NCBI RefSeq assembly: GCF_014851395.1 | Contig: NW_024044348.1 | Location: 28,368,676 to 28,432,675, forward strand | Origin: Micropterus salmoides | Lineage: Eukaryota > Chordata > Actinopteri > Centrarchiformes > Centrarchidae | Length of the DNA stretch: 64,000 nucleotides | Reading direction: 5' to 3' | Shown: positions 25,835 through 38,885 of the stretch, piece after piece | Numbering within the stretch: position 1 is the stretch's first letter | Layout: each line of letters begins with the position of its first letter | Translations under genes and position numbers: made by a program | The notes under the pieces: generated by a model | The model's database searches: none | Told to the model about the DNA's origin: nothing | What the model saw: the letters and a program-made list of their open reading frames with translations, nothing else

Positions 25835-27659
25835 TATTCCCTTAAAGTAAGTAAGCAAACTTTGCAGTGGGCTTACAGAAGGCACTACACCACACATCAG
25901 AACATTTTAAATGGTTGTTATTCTTTTCTGAAAGACAACTCTTTGGAATTTACAACCAAAAAGTCAGACTTAGTCTAAGTAATAACAAACCAAATTTGCA
26001 GAGGCACAAACTTGGTAGAAATGTAAGGTCGTCTCTTGCCTATTTTTGTTAATGTTCTGTTTCGTATGCCCTCCTGTTACAAAATACGCAGTAGACGCTG
26101 TGATATTGAGATTTAAAAATAGTTAACACCGACAGAATTTTGATGCTTAATGCCTTTAAACGATGCTTACTTTGTCAACTTAATGCCATTCCAAATAAGC
26201 TAACAGACCCCCACATTCGGCCCATGGCTTATGTTATTGGTTATTGGTTGTGAATGGAATTCTATTCGCAATAATGACTCTAAATCTGCTGTCATGCATA
26301 AACGCCAGACTTTGTCCGGAGAATCAGGTCCAGATATTACCTGGAGTTGCCCTCAGAAATGTAGCACACTATCCATGTCAGACACATTCTCACCTACTGG
26401 AAATTCTCCAGTGGCGAGAGGTGGCGCCTGGACTCATCTGTCATGTTTTTTTTGTGTTGATATCAATAATACATGTATTTGGAAGGATCCACTATATCTA
26501 CAAAAGTCATCAACATGTCCACTCACCTGCTGTGACTTCTGTGGACAATGACCTGCTCTAGTCACACATGGGCTCAATCGTACATTAAACAGACTACTAG
26601 GTAGCTGGCAGAGTAAAGTCAGTTAAATGTCAGGTCCAACTGAATCGGACGTTCTCACATACAGCTCCTCTGAGCAGTGTCTAGATATGTTCAGGATTAC
26701 AGTGCATGTGTGAAAGGGACTTAAAATATGGCTGCACAACTGTTTAGAAAGAATCAATGTGAATTTGCAATCACGTTTTGAGCTACTATATGCAAACATA
26801 CATATTAAATTCCTGGTTTAAGAGTTTTTATTCATCCAATGAAAGTTTGCAAAACATTTCAGTCACAGACTGCAATTCAGTCCTGCAGTGCAGTTGTTTG
26901 TCCCTTTACTGTCTGTTCTCAGTGACCACTGACCGCTGTCTGTCTGTTCTGGTTCAGGTTTGGAGCCTTTCGGTAGAGCTGTTTAGATTACACCAACAGC
27001 TCAATAGAGACAAACTCAGCATGTTGCAGCACACACATGCACACACGCACACAAACACGCACAATTACAAAGAACTGTATATGAGGACAGACATGCCTGC
27101 ACATGGACATTAATTTAATTTAAGTGCACCTAAACACATCTGGAAAAATCCACACACACAATGACAGCCAGGCAGTCTGGTGTTCTTCAAGTTAATTTGA
27201 CACAGAATCGATTTGATCCCTAGTCATCTCAATAATGATAGAAAAGATGCTAAATGCAATAGAATCTCTGAAATCTAATATTTTGGGGTCAAATCGTTTA
27301 ATGAAGAGCAATCTGACTCTGGACTTTCACTGTTCCTACTGCATGCTATCTATTAGGATGTTGTTTTTCCAGATGCTTTGTTGAATTATGGTTAGCTTAA
27401 AACGATACTGCAAAAATTGTCTAAAGGAACTGTAACCAAACTGCGCTGAATAGTACAATTACATTTCATAAAGCTGATTGAGGTCTTACTCAGAGGGCCT
27501 TAACTGCACAGTCAGTAGTAAACGGAAAATAAAACTTTGATAGTAATACCGGGCAAAACACCAGACAATAAGGTTTGCTTACATCAGTTATGCTCTTAAA
27601 TCCAACAAGAAAACAGGCCTATTTTCAGTTATGACCAGATGAACACAAACACACACACA

Positions 27660-27749
<90 letters not shown>

Positions 27750-28803
27750 GTCTATGGCACTTTCTACAGCCGTACTCATTACCAAATAACAGTAATTTGG
27801 CAGTAAACTAGGCTCAATGAAATACTGTAGTTGTGTAGGATGATTGTGTAATGTGTGCTAAATTATCCAAAATTAGCCTGCAAAAGGACAGTTCTTTAGA
27901 TAAATAAGCTCTGTATATCAAAAAACATTAGGTAGGCTATATGCATCTGTATTGTTTGTGACAGAAGGTAAAACCCTTCAACTGACACCTATTCCTGCAG
28001 GCTGATAATAACTATGATTGTGTGTCTGAGCTGCAGCTTAGTGAAAAGGGACCTTTGAGTTGTTTATTTTCACAATCACGTGCAACAATCATACTTTAAC
28101 CTTATATGTGAGTGCTTTGTGGTTCCCTAGATGTGTGCGCACATGTATTTCTGTAAGTGTGTGTGTGTGTGTGTGTGATTACCCATGCTGTTATCAGCGG
28201 CAAGCCGCCATTCGCTCCCGCTGAAATGAAAGGTTTTCCTCTGTCACAAAGCAGTTTCTTTGTTTCCATGGTGCTATGATTCTGTCAAAATCCCAGAGAA
28301 AACAGAGGGGGGAGAGAAAAAAATCAATGTCCCCCATCACCAACAGCAGTCTCTGCCTAGCAGGCTGCCGCCATGCAACTACACGCAGCAACACACGCAT
28401 ACACAGACAGTGGGAGACACAATAACAGAAAAAAAGTTGCCCTCGCAACCTCCTTTTTTTCAATGGAGGAGGTGGACAACCTTATATCGTAGATATTTTG
28501 AATGCTTGAAAAGATAATGATCCTGAGAGGTTAGAATGGAGAAGTTTTCTATCTTTTTGTAACTCTCATATAACTAGTAGATTCAGAACATATTGATATT
28601 ATTTACAGTAGCTTCCTGCGGCGAGTGAGATTAGGAAGTGTAATTTACTCTCACATTCTCACGTCTCCCAGCAGGTCTTTGTCATTGGAGGATGTGTCAA
28701 TTATAGAAACAGGCTGACAAAATATTCAGTGTAAGGAATGACATCTTATTTGATGGTATTTGTCATGTTGCTGTAAAGAATATATACGTTATGTCTGTTT
28801 TAA
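25835..28803. other. non-coding region
   Basis: No gene or classified transposon recognised. A 98-bp (CA)n tract is at 27650-27747 and a short (TG)n tract near 28157. ORFs here are short and have no recognisable domain. Confidence 0.5.
27650..27747. repeat. (CA)n microsatellite, 98 bp
   Basis: Almost uninterrupted CA units with one TCA break near 27661. Confidence 0.98.
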
Positions 28804-29800
28804 AGCAACATTATGTAGTATTTTTATCTTAAAATAACAGCTTCAAAATCATTTTGAGAGTACACTGACTTGTAATAGGACATTGCTATCATTAACTCTC
28901 TGGGTTGTGCAAGCTTTGCCCAGCACTATGTAGAACTAAAGTCCAGGGAAGGATTTCTATTATGAGAACAGAAGAAAAGTCTTCAGCGGGCAAGCATATC
29001 GCAGTATGGATATTATGGCAGAGGCTGCAAAGAGACTGAAGAAGACGGAGGAAGTGAGGAAGAGAAAAAGAGAGAGTGACCTAGTAAGACTCCAGACGAG
29101 AGCAAATATTGGATGGGCTTTTACTCGTTGCCGTGAGCTAAAAGAGCTGAAAGGATGCAAGACATGTGCCGAGCTGTCCTCCTTGCTGTGGGACTAGTAA
29201 TAACTTATTAGCTGGCTTGCTTTGTCTTGTGTGTTGTGCTTGCTTGATGTTGACTCGAGCAAAATCAGCCAGAGGTTTAACAGACAGAGGTTTAGCCACT
29301 AGCTATAAATCTCGAGTTGTTGTTAGCAAAAGTACTAGATAACACAGTTGGACAGTGCTCTTGTATCAGTTGCTGTCTAGCTTTGTTAGCTAGCTTGCCA
29401 CCGGAGTTTCAAGTAACATTATGCTGCTGCTGGTGTTGAGCCGGACCCGGGTGAGCAAGCAACATAACCTGGCTTAGCAGCCTCTGTGGACATAACGTTA
29501 GCTAATGGCAGAAGTGAAGAGACCGGAGAGGATGTTGACAGAGAAAGCTAAGAAGAGAAAAAAAGAGTGTCCAAGCAAGGGGCTGGCAGACTTTGGAGAG
29601 AGCTTCGTAAAATACAAATCTGCAAGACAGTGTACACAGTTGGACTAACATGTAATATTGCTAGGTATTGTGTTGCCACACTTCTTCTTCTCAGTCTTTG
29701 GCTGTGTTTGCAAAGTTAATTTTTGATCATAATTTAATTCCTTTGCAACAGTGGTGAATTACCACTAAATCGCACAAATAAACATATCTTACATAATGCT
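28804..29800 (+). mobile_element. ~1 kb non-autonomous DNA element carrying a short ORF
   Basis: The left end (AGCAACATTATGTAGTAT near 28804) and right end (ACATAATGCT at 29791-29800) form an imperfect inverted repeat, CATTATGTA against TACATAATG. Inside, 29006-29197 is a 63-codon frame, MDIMAEAAKRLKKTEE to ELSSLLWD, with a basic helical start and an FTRCRELKELKGCKT stretch. I recall that type from many dispersed copies in fish genomes. A second basic Lys/Arg-rich reading starts near 29505. No target-site duplication is obvious. The superfamily is not established. Confidence 0.5.
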
Positions 29801-29908
29801 GGAGAAAGTGAGAAGCACAATGCAATGGAATTCATCCTGATGATGATATAAACACTAAAATGCTTGAGAGAGAGGGCAGGGTGACTGCCCCACACTAACA
29901 CACTATAT

Positions 29909-30737
29909 AGGCCATATTTACTAACACCCCTAATAAAGAGTACTAAATTGTATATCCATTCTAAAATATTGCACGTGTAATCATATTACCTACTATGGGT
30001 GATTAACTAAGAATTATTGCGTAAGTGACAACAGGTGCAAACACAATGGAGGTGACAGTATTTAAATGAGGGTTTTGGATATTTTAATGGTTTCAGCCAT
30101 GAAAAGTCGTGAAGGAAAACAGCCACTGCGTTTTTTTTCCTTTAGTGCGTCTAAGTATGTGGAAATCGTATGTACCTGCCCATCCTGTGTGAGATTGCAC
30201 TAAGTACTTGGGACAGCACACCTGAAAAACTGCGTTGGAAACCCCAGCAGAAACAGCTACAGTATGCTGGAATGATCCAAACGTGAGGAAATGCAGAATT
30301 GCAAGACGTTTGGGCACGGCAGGTACTGTGTGACTCCTTCTTGTAGCTTTAATTTCTTTACTTATTCTTTCATTACGGCTGTGTCTCCATCTCGCAATGA
30401 TAACAGCAGCCATCTCTGTGCAACACTTGGCGGTTTGCACCTTCCTTTCAAACGTATTAAATACAGATGCTATTGCACGCACATGAAATTGCTTTTAGGC
30501 TTGTTAGATCACATTGCGTGTAGTAAATAAAGGTATTTGCATGTTAACCTCCCATTACTTTTCACAACAACTTGAAACGCCCCAAATTATTAAGGCAAAA
30601 GTAGTAAATGAACAACAGGAGCTATCTTGCACTTTTGAAAGACGTCATTCCGTTAGTAGATCAGCTTACATGTTAATTTTCTGGTGATATCAAGTTTGCA
30701 CGTTTCTACTCATGCAAACCTTTAGTAAATCTGGCCC
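29909..30737 (-). mobile_element. PIF/Harbinger-type DNA transposon remnant
   Basis: Ends are inverted: GGCCATATTTACTAA from 29910 and TTTAGTAAATCTGGCCC at 30721-30737, i.e. GGGCCAGATTTACTAA at the outer edge. Short TA-containing flanks (TATA on the left, TATA on the right) fit the 3-bp TWA target of Harbinger elements. The interior encodes a decayed transposase on the minus strand. Element length is about 0.83 kb, so it is internally deleted relative to autonomous copies. Confidence 0.7.
30093..30335 (-). pseudogene. decayed Harbinger (HARBI1-like) transposase fragment
   Basis: The minus-strand frame contains LHFLTFGSFQHTVAVSAGVS, matching the N-terminal part of HARBI1-like nucleases (L.FLA.GSFQ..V....GVSQ..FSR). 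The rest of the expected protein, including the DDE catalytic residues, is missing, and the following residues diverge. It sits inside the inverted-repeat-bounded element at 29909-30737 and cannot encode an active enzyme. Confidence 0.65.
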
Positions 30738-32391
30738 TATACCATTTAAATTGTATCAGGAGGTGATTTTTTGTCAAATTTCTCAAATTCATTATCAAAA
30801 AGGCTATCATATACTGTACATTTACATGTTGTGTAATGATGATTCTGCATTGCTGTTATCTGGGAAAGATATCAATGAGATTGAGATCATGTTTCTTAAG
30901 CTCATAGATACTATGTTGTTTTAAAAAACTCGATCTCGAGTCGATCCTGTTTGGAACTAAGACAAAGTTGTCAAAGACAAACGGAAGTGAAATTGTGTCT
31001 CAGACACATGTGAAAGATTTAGGGATAATATTGGACCTCTTGTGAATCTGTTGTTACTAGGATATTATCATGTGCAGAGTTTAGCGTGCATGCCGTGCTT
31101 CCAACTACTACATGCACTTCATGGTTCCTCGCGCGTCTATTTCAAGTAGCCGGCTATTTAAAAACGATAAATAAACAAAATATTCTTTGTGTGGTTTATC
31201 AACGGTGATAAATTATCCGAAAGTCCTGCGAGGTGCGGACAACTCGGCACAACACCATGAAGCTGGAGCTCCGTTTCTTCGGCAAGCTTCTTTTACTGCT
31301 GCTTCACACATACACACTGACGACCCAGGGTTAGGGTTACAATTTTGGATTTATCGAGGCACAAAATATTTATTGAAATTTTTATTCTTTTGACATGTTT
31401 ATGTACAGCATTAAACATTGAAATGTATATTGTAATAGACTGTATATTAACTTATTGGGAGAAAATTGGTAGTTCTATGTAAAATCAGACGTTGAGCACC
31501 TCCATATTGGCAAAATGGCATGATCCTTGTTTCGCTGCGAAGCTTCAACTGTGAGATTGACAGACAAATCAGGCTCCGCCCATCGAAGCATCGAATCTTT
31601 GACTATTCAGGGTCAGCCCTACTGTCTAGCTTTAAATATATATTGTTATACTGTAGAGAATAATGCAGCTGAATGACATCCCTTCTGACAAACTGTACCT
31701 CACCAGTCTGAAATCTGCAGCATAACATAACGTATTTTTCTATTTCATTAATAATTACAAATTCTATACACTAAGGCATATCGGCATAATATTTCATTGA
31801 AAAACCACTAGTATCAACTGCATGTTAGCTATAAGCTAGATAGCAACAGCAACTCTATGTTTGGGAGTGTGTTCAGCTCAGCCTCTGACTTAACTCAGAA
31901 CTCACCAGCTCTTTCTGTCATTTCCCTGTATTCTCACTCCTCTTCCTCTCGTGCCTCGGGGGGAATGGGCAATGCTACAGCGTGTGACAAAATGTACTGG
32001 TGGTGTATTCTCATATCTGAAAAAAGGTAATGCCTGCACATTTACTCCATGCCACAAAAGGTGAATAATGACAGCATTTCAATCCTACTTGTATCTTTTC
32101 ATTGATTTCAAACGTTGATACTCTTTGTGTTGTGATTTGCCCGTTGCTCGTTGCACCTTACTGCTGAATTATACTGTATGTTGGTTATATGTAACCATCC
32201 ATCATCTACAGATTCATTCAGAGCAGTAAAACAGTAAAACAAACAGATGCAGGGTTACTGTAAGGCCAGGGACAGGGACAAAATTTGAAATTTTTGACAT
32301 AACTGCAAAGGATGTTTCTGTTTTGGGAGCCTTTAGGGGCCCAACAAATGTTCTAATGTCTTGAAGAGTGCCCAGAAGAAAGGACCCTATG

Positions 32392-32430
<39 letters not shown>

Positions 32431-32940
32431 TGTGTCTGTCTCCCCTGCCACTGACGGCTAATGTGAGGCCATTAGTGTATGTGTTTGTTTGTGTGTCCCT
32501 CTTAGAACCCCCTTCATGCTTTTAAGACACTCCTCAAGATTCTTCAAGGCTGCAGACACACAATGGACAGTCTGGAGCATGGGCAGTTTGTGTGTGTGTG
32601 TATGTGTGTGTGTGTGTGCGTTTGAGTGTTCGTATGCTGTTTACAGTATTTGTTTGTGTATTTATGAAAGGCCACTTCCTGGTCTTCAAGGAAGCTCTCC
32701 ATGAAGTTGGAGACAGGCAGCCAAGACATCAAACCCAGTCATTAAAGAGGCTTTCACAGAAATAAAGAGGCAGGTGATGAAGATGATGATGATGATGAGT
32801 AATTAGGAGGGGATGAGAGGAAATGGATTCACTGCTTTTATCTCTTTAGCCCTTAAAGGCTAAAGTAAAGTCGTAAGATTTTGCAGGCAAATAAGAGAAA
32901 AAAGGTAAAAAATAAGAGGGTACACAACATGCAGGAGAAA

Positions 32941-32965
32941 GACAGATAGATAGACAGATAGATAA

Positions 32966-33002
<37 letters not shown>

Positions 33003-33003
33003 C

Positions 33004-33045
<42 letters not shown>

Positions 33046-33057
33046 TTAGATAGACAG

Positions 33058-33088
<31 letters not shown>

Positions 33089-33106
33089 GATAGATAGATA
33101 GATAGT
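32941..33106. repeat. (GATA)n microsatellite
   Basis: About 41 tetranucleotides with a few GACA and AATA variants. The minus-strand Tyr-Leu-Ser-Ile ORF over it is an artefact. Confidence 0.98.
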
Positions 33107-33625
33107 GTACAGACACTCAACACTGTCAAAATACAGGATGTAAAATCCGTCTCGGGCGGTCAGATGTTGCTGTTCCTCCTGTGTTACATCAGCTATAAAT
33201 CTTGATTTCTCTCATTGATCACAAACAGGTTCTGCAAATACAATTTCAAATTTAAAAGCTAATGCACAAAAAAGCTTAAAAAAAATCAATTTTTATTCCA
33301 CTAAAGCGGGCCCATATTGCGAGAAAGTAGACAAAAATCAAAGCCGATATATACATTTTCCCGTGAAATCATACCTTTCTGGCCCAGTGTAACGAAGTTC
33401 GAGAGAACATAAAGCGCATAGTTTTTTTGGAGAAACGGCAATGAGATGTAGTAGAAGTTTAGACCATTAGATTTATTACCCAGGGGCCACAAGAAAAAAA
33501 ACGCATGATGGGAAAGTGAGGCATCCCATCTAAAAGAGATTAGAGACGCGTGAGCACTCCTAGGTGGGTGAGGTCATGCCCAAAAAAACATCACCAACAC
33601 TAAACTACACATAATAGCCCCCAAA

Positions 33626-33632
33626 CCCCCCC

Positions 33633-33663
<31 letters not shown>

Positions 33664-33665
33664 AC
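33626..33665. repeat. 24-bp C homopolymer followed by (CA)n
   Basis: C run at 33626-33649, then about 8 CA units. The minus strand is a G24 run and could form G-quadruplex. Confidence 0.97.
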
Positions 33666-33804
33666 ATACAGAAGCTCTCTGTACACTTGTTTAGATATGA
33701 CGCTGACTGTGACTTTCTTTCAGTGTGGATGGAAAATAAAATAAAACGCTAACATAGTTGACCCCCCCAATTTTTTAAAATTCATTACGTTACTTCCCAA
33801 TACA

Positions 33805-33860
33805 TTTACTCATTTTGCAGACGCTTTTATCCAGAGCGACTTACATTTGAGGAACAACAT
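33805..33860. mobile_element. fragment of teleost interspersed repeat
   Basis: Contains GCAGACGCTTTTATCCAGAG followed by CGACTTACA, a phrase I recall as common to many dispersed copies in fish genomes. Element borders and family are not determined. Confidence 0.5.
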
Positions 33861-35501
33861 ACAAGCATCAACAAAGCATCAATACAGCAAGAGATCTACA
33901 AGTGACAATACATACTAGTAATTCATAAATCAATGTGACTTTAATTATAATAAATTAATGACAAAAAAAATTGTTTTATTTCTGGCTTCATGAGATTCAC
34001 AACATTACTACAATTAGATCAAACACAAAACAAATATACCACATTTATGCCTTTTTTCAGCAGTATGAATGAGTGAAAGCTGTCTGATCTGATGCTCCAC
34101 ATTTTGGGAACTCTCATATTCCCTTTGTCCTCCCTGTCCCCCTTTCATCCTTCAGAGCTCTATTAAGGGAGGTGGTGTTGATCTCAATGGGGCTTCTTGC
34201 TTAAATTAAGATAGAAAGGCACACTCCAGTAACTTACATTAAAGACATGTAAATATGACATATGCCTGAAGAATATAACAAATATAAAAGACACTTTCAT
34301 CATTGTGTGGACTGTTATTCTTATTGAGCACCTGAGAAGAGCAGCGTTGTATAAAGAGCTTTTGAGTGAGCTTCATGTCTTTCACTGTGAGAGTGGTGAG
34401 CGTGACCATTTAAGTTTATTTTGAGATTATTTATTTTCTAACAGTTCTGCTGGTGGAGCTTACACTCAGTAATATCACCTGTAATCAATTTGCATTGTGC
34501 AAGGTGCTTTGGCTCATGTGGCAAATGGCCTTGATTGTGTTAAACACACGCTCTCTTTCTCCCTCTGCTGCTTGTGCATTTGTGTTTTCTTGAAGGCGAA
34601 AGAGTGATGAAGCAACGGAGAAAGTGAGTGGGGAATAGTTAATGAGAGGTAGAGCAGGAGAGGGGGGCATTTTGGGTTGGGTCAGTAGTAAATAGAGGGA
34701 TCACTCTTAAGGACGAGGGTGTCCACTGGTCAGTGGAGAGGAGTGAGAGAGAGGGAGAGAGGGCTAATGAAAAGAGAAGGGGGAAAAATGTGGAGTAGAG
34801 CAGTCAAAGATGGGGAAGCGGAGGAGGATCGGGGGAAAAGAGAGAGAGAATGGGAAGGAGGAGAAGGAGTGAGAGAGAGAGAGTCAGCATATTGATCGAT
34901 CAGACCTGTCGGCAGCCAGACAGCCAGGGAGACGTCTGTCCTTGTGCTGCCACTCTCTGGCCTGCAGACACCTAACCCCCTCTGCTCCTACAGGGGTGGT
35001 GGCGTCAGACCGGGGGACCATGCCTGTGTGCGTATGTGTATGCACTTGTGTCATGTGCGTGTGCAGCATGTGTGTGTGCTCATATGTGTTTACGTGTGTA
35101 GTAGTACATTTGGTATTTGCCGTGTGTCCATTGTGTGTGTGTGTGTGTGTGTAGGTTGCCCTGCCCCTGCAGTCTGCCTGTCGGTGCCCTGTGTCTTCTG
35201 GGGCCTCAGGTGTGGAGCATCTTCTCCTCTGTGGAATTAACTAGGTTCCAGTCAGGAAACTAATCTCACGCTCCCTGTCGCACACAGACGCATCTCAGGA
35301 GTATGGATTTTATCAATACAAAGAGCGCCGTGCACTGAGGCAATACCAGCGCTGTAGTATTTTCTGGAAGAGCTACTGTCAACCATCAGCTACCACCCCT
35401 CCCCCTCAACCCTGTCATCCCCATTTGGGATTTTGTCCTTATATAGGATTCCTTTCCTGGACAAGAAACATTTTCCAGGGAATCATCTTTGGCAGCAGGA
35501 G

Positions 35502-35880
35502 CAGGGGTGGAAAAAGTATTTAAAAATAGTAATGTAATATTAATTCAAATCAATATTTAACTTTGTATCAAAGTATTCATCAGCAAAATGTACTAAAAGC
35601 ACCAAAAGTGAAAGTTCATATAAAAAAGGACTCAGTGTAAAAAAGGACATAATTTGAGATGGCGACATTATTGACTTAGTAATGTGTAGCTGGTATTTTT
35701 ATACTCTCACTAGTACAGGTGAGACTGATTAAATTGTGTTTTATCATTGTCTATTTTACTCTGTAATAATTAATGCATTTCATTCGTTTATTTTATGTTT
35801 TGTGTCTGAAACCATTAACTGAAATGCTGAAATGTATCTATTTGTCAAACAGAGGACTGAAGTATATTTTCCTAGATGTA
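35502..35880 (+). mobile_element. hAT-like non-autonomous element, left part
   Basis: Starts CAGGGGTGGAAAAAGTATT, the terminal form of many fish hAT MITEs (CAGGGGTG), followed by the usual AT-rich body. No matching CCACCCCTG right end is seen before the C-run at 35905, so the element is truncated or diverged. Confidence 0.45.
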
Positions 35881-35904
35881 AAAAGTTGCCAAGTAGAGAG
35901 TCGT

Positions 35905-35924
35905 CCCCCCCCCCCCCCCCCCCC
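35905..35924. repeat. 20-bp C homopolymer
   Basis: Uninterrupted C20; G20 on the minus strand. Confidence 0.97.
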
Positions 35925-38021
35925 TACTTTTCTGGGAATCTAGCCATGCAGATACTTTTGGTTTTATTTGCCTACATGCTGTCAACAGGGACTGTTTCTT
36001 CAATAGGAAATACTTCCAATGAAAACTGCTGACCATGAGGTTTGGGGATAATCCAGAGTCAGAGACATTGTTGTTGGCATATTGTTGTTGAATTCTTTTA
36101 ATTTCACATTTCAATGCTGTGAGGAACACAAATAAAATTCCGATTCTCTATTTTATTGAAGTGGAGGCAGGAATCTCCGGGTGAACAAAAGAAAAACTCT
36201 GCACGACTAAAGGTGGGTGAGAAAACGTTTTTTATTTGGGTGAACTGACCTTTACAGTGCCTTCCAGTACCTTCCTGATATCTGATATATGTATATAATG
36301 GAATATAGTATGTCATTCCTATGTGTGGGATCTGCTAAGCAATGTAAAAATATTCTACAGTTCATAATGGATAGATTAAGGGTGCTGTTCTCTCTCTCTC
36401 TCTCTTCCTTTCTCTCTATCATTTAGTCCGTCCATCCATTACAGCTGATCCCATTGTTCCAAACCCAGAGAGCTACGAGTTGACCCTAGAGGTCAGATAA
36501 TCAGATGCTCTCCTCTGTGACCTGCTCTAACCTGCAGTTCAGGGGACAGTTTGGAATAACACCATGCCTCTCTTCAGCCCAAGAGACAAGCTCATATAAT
36601 ACAGGGATGCTGTGGTGTTGTGAGATTGATAATTGAAGTTAACAACACTGGTATGTCTGTCATTGTAAAAAAACATGTATTGCGTAGGTATGAAACACAC
36701 AAAACTGACTCTGAGAATAAGAGGAATACAAAAACTCCATCTGGCCAAGTCAGTATCACTTTGCAGGATGCAACTGTTTATAATTTAAGGGACAATGGAA
36801 TGTTTTGAATTTTATTTATTTTCTATCTGACCACCTTCTGAAACGAAAAACCTGCAGCAAATCCATAAAGTGGATATTTCGTCAAGCTGGAGTGTTATTA
36901 TAGATTTTTCTCCCTACTACTAGTAACAACTGAATTAAATGTAAAAGATTCCTCATTACGGTTTGAACATAAAACAAAGAACTGTCAGCCCTGCTTCTGG
37001 CAGTGTCTTGGCATTAACGCTCATCTTTTATAGCATCAGAGAAAAAAATGCAACACACATGATGGGCTGACAAAAGCAAAACACAGAAGAGACCCCAGAA
37101 AATGGAGGCGAAAGACAGGTATAAGTGAAAGAGAGCGAGGGAGAGAAAGAAGAAACGAGCATAGGAGAAGGTGAATCTGATTTCTCCCGGTAAATTGGAC
37201 TCCCCTGCTTTCTCTAATTCATGTTTCAGAGCTGGTGCATCGATGGGGAGATGGAGAGGGCGAAGAGAGAGAGAGAGAGGGAGAAGAAAGGAGGGGAAAG
37301 GGAAGACAAATCCATGCAGGGGAGAGCAGAGGGAAAGAGGGAGACTGCGGCCGCTCTCCCACAGGCAGACAGCAATCAATAAATCAATAGGAAACTGTGG
37401 TTGGCTGGAGAACGGCTGGGGCTGGGAGGATGGAGGATGGAAAAGAGAGAGACCTGAATCAAAGTAGCTCCAAGATGGATGGAGCGAGGAAAGGAAGGGA
37501 GAAGAGGAGGAGGAGGAAGAGAGGGAGGGAGCGAGGGTTCAATAGAGGTGGAGGCGTTGAGAAGGATGCAGGAAGAGGGGAGGAGTGCGTGGAGGAAAGG
37601 TGGTTTTTAGCAGGAGCTGTGAGGGAGAAATGGGTGGAGGTCCAGGAGGCTTTTGGGGTCCCCTCCCTGTCCTGCCTCCAGCACATCCTGCATCAGTGGT
37701 GCAGTGATATAGGGCTTGGCACTGTGCGATGCCCCGCTGTGGTCTGCCCAATGAGCCCAGCGAAGCGCGGTTGTATCTGGGGCCGGGGGAAAGCCGTAGG
37801 CCCCCTCTGCCCGCTGGGTGCAGCCTGGTTGACTGGCTGCTTGCCTGGCTGCCTGCCTGCTGGCTGGACATCGATCTCAGTGGGTTGGAGAGTACAGCTG
37901 GACGCACACTGAGAGCTGGGGCTAAATCTGGCTCAGGCTCAATCAACGTTTGCACCTGTCTTTTCCAAAGGGAATTAAACGTAGTAGATAGAGAGAAAGA
38001 AAGAGTAATGGTGTGTGTGAG

Positions 38022-38054
<33 letters not shown>

Positions 38055-38885
38055 AGGTTAAGTTTTGAAGGTACAGTAGGAGTGGATAGTTTGTAAGGAA
38101 CATGCTGGTTTTTGCCAATAGTCAACATGGTTTTACTGCAGCAGGTGAGGTTATAGTTTGATGGTTGGTTGTGTGTGTTTGTGCTAGACCAAGTGCGTGT
38201 GTGTGCAGGCCTTATCTACAGCACACATAGCTTTGATGTGCAAATGAAAAGGTGAATAGGAGGAAGATAGTTGCTGAGCTTCACGCAGATCAGGCAATTT
38301 GTTCAAGTTAAACAAGAGATAGTAAGTTCAAATATTATTTCTCTGGAGTGTCTCCTCCACATGTCTGTAAGATACCAAATAAATGTATTACTTTCATAAA
38401 ATTTTTACTGTTTCATGAAATTATTCCTCTGCTATAGGTTCATACATTGCAGGCCTTCACAGCTGTGCATATGTTTGTACTGCTGGCTACAACCCACAGC
38501 TGGTTATCTTGGCATAAAGAGTAGAAACAGGGGGAACAGCTCACCTGACTCTGTTGGAAGGTAAACAAAATCTACCAACCAACACCTAATGTCATATCTC
38601 ATTGCTTGATCTGTCTTATTGGGAAGTCACTGCATTTTTAAGCTTACATTTTTATACAGATGAAACAAAAGAATATGTGTGTACCCCCACCGCTCCACAC
38701 CAAATTCCCAGAAGTATCACATAGGACGTGACCCGGAGGATATGGCCTTGCTCAACAGCACCTCAATGGTTCCTGAGGGAGAAGTCGTTACATATGGATC
38801 CTTGGTCAAGACCCCATGGCGTCAATTTTTAACACATTGGGTACACCTTTAGCATCACTGTTGATCGCTATAACAGAAAATTCAG
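35925..38885. other. non-coding region with purine-rich tract
   Basis: No gene recognised. From about 37080 to 37640 the plus strand is strongly purine-rich (GA/GGA), which creates long spurious ORFs on both strands. A (TG)n tract lies at 38018-38051. Confidence 0.5.

Larger units (their letters stand above)
30738..35501. other. non-coding region with GATA microsatellite and fish repeats
   Basis: No gene recognised. Contains TG tracts (32396-32434), (GATA)n at 32941-33106, a C-run with CA tail (33626-33665), a purine-rich tract (34690-34885) and an interspersed-repeat fragment at about 33805-33855. Confidence 0.5.

Noticed and set aside
31480..31640. Possible transposon end with GAAGCTTC/CGAAGC phrases
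   Set aside because: Palindromic phrases are suggestive, but no paired inverted end or target duplication was found.
32941..33116. Possible CRISPR-like or coding repeat
   Set aside because: A plain (GATA)n microsatellite without spacers, in a vertebrate genome.
37397..38024. ORFs of 161-171 codons on both strands
   Set aside because: They overlap each other on a purine-biased tract, with low-complexity Arg/Glu/Gly or Pro/Leu content and no domain.
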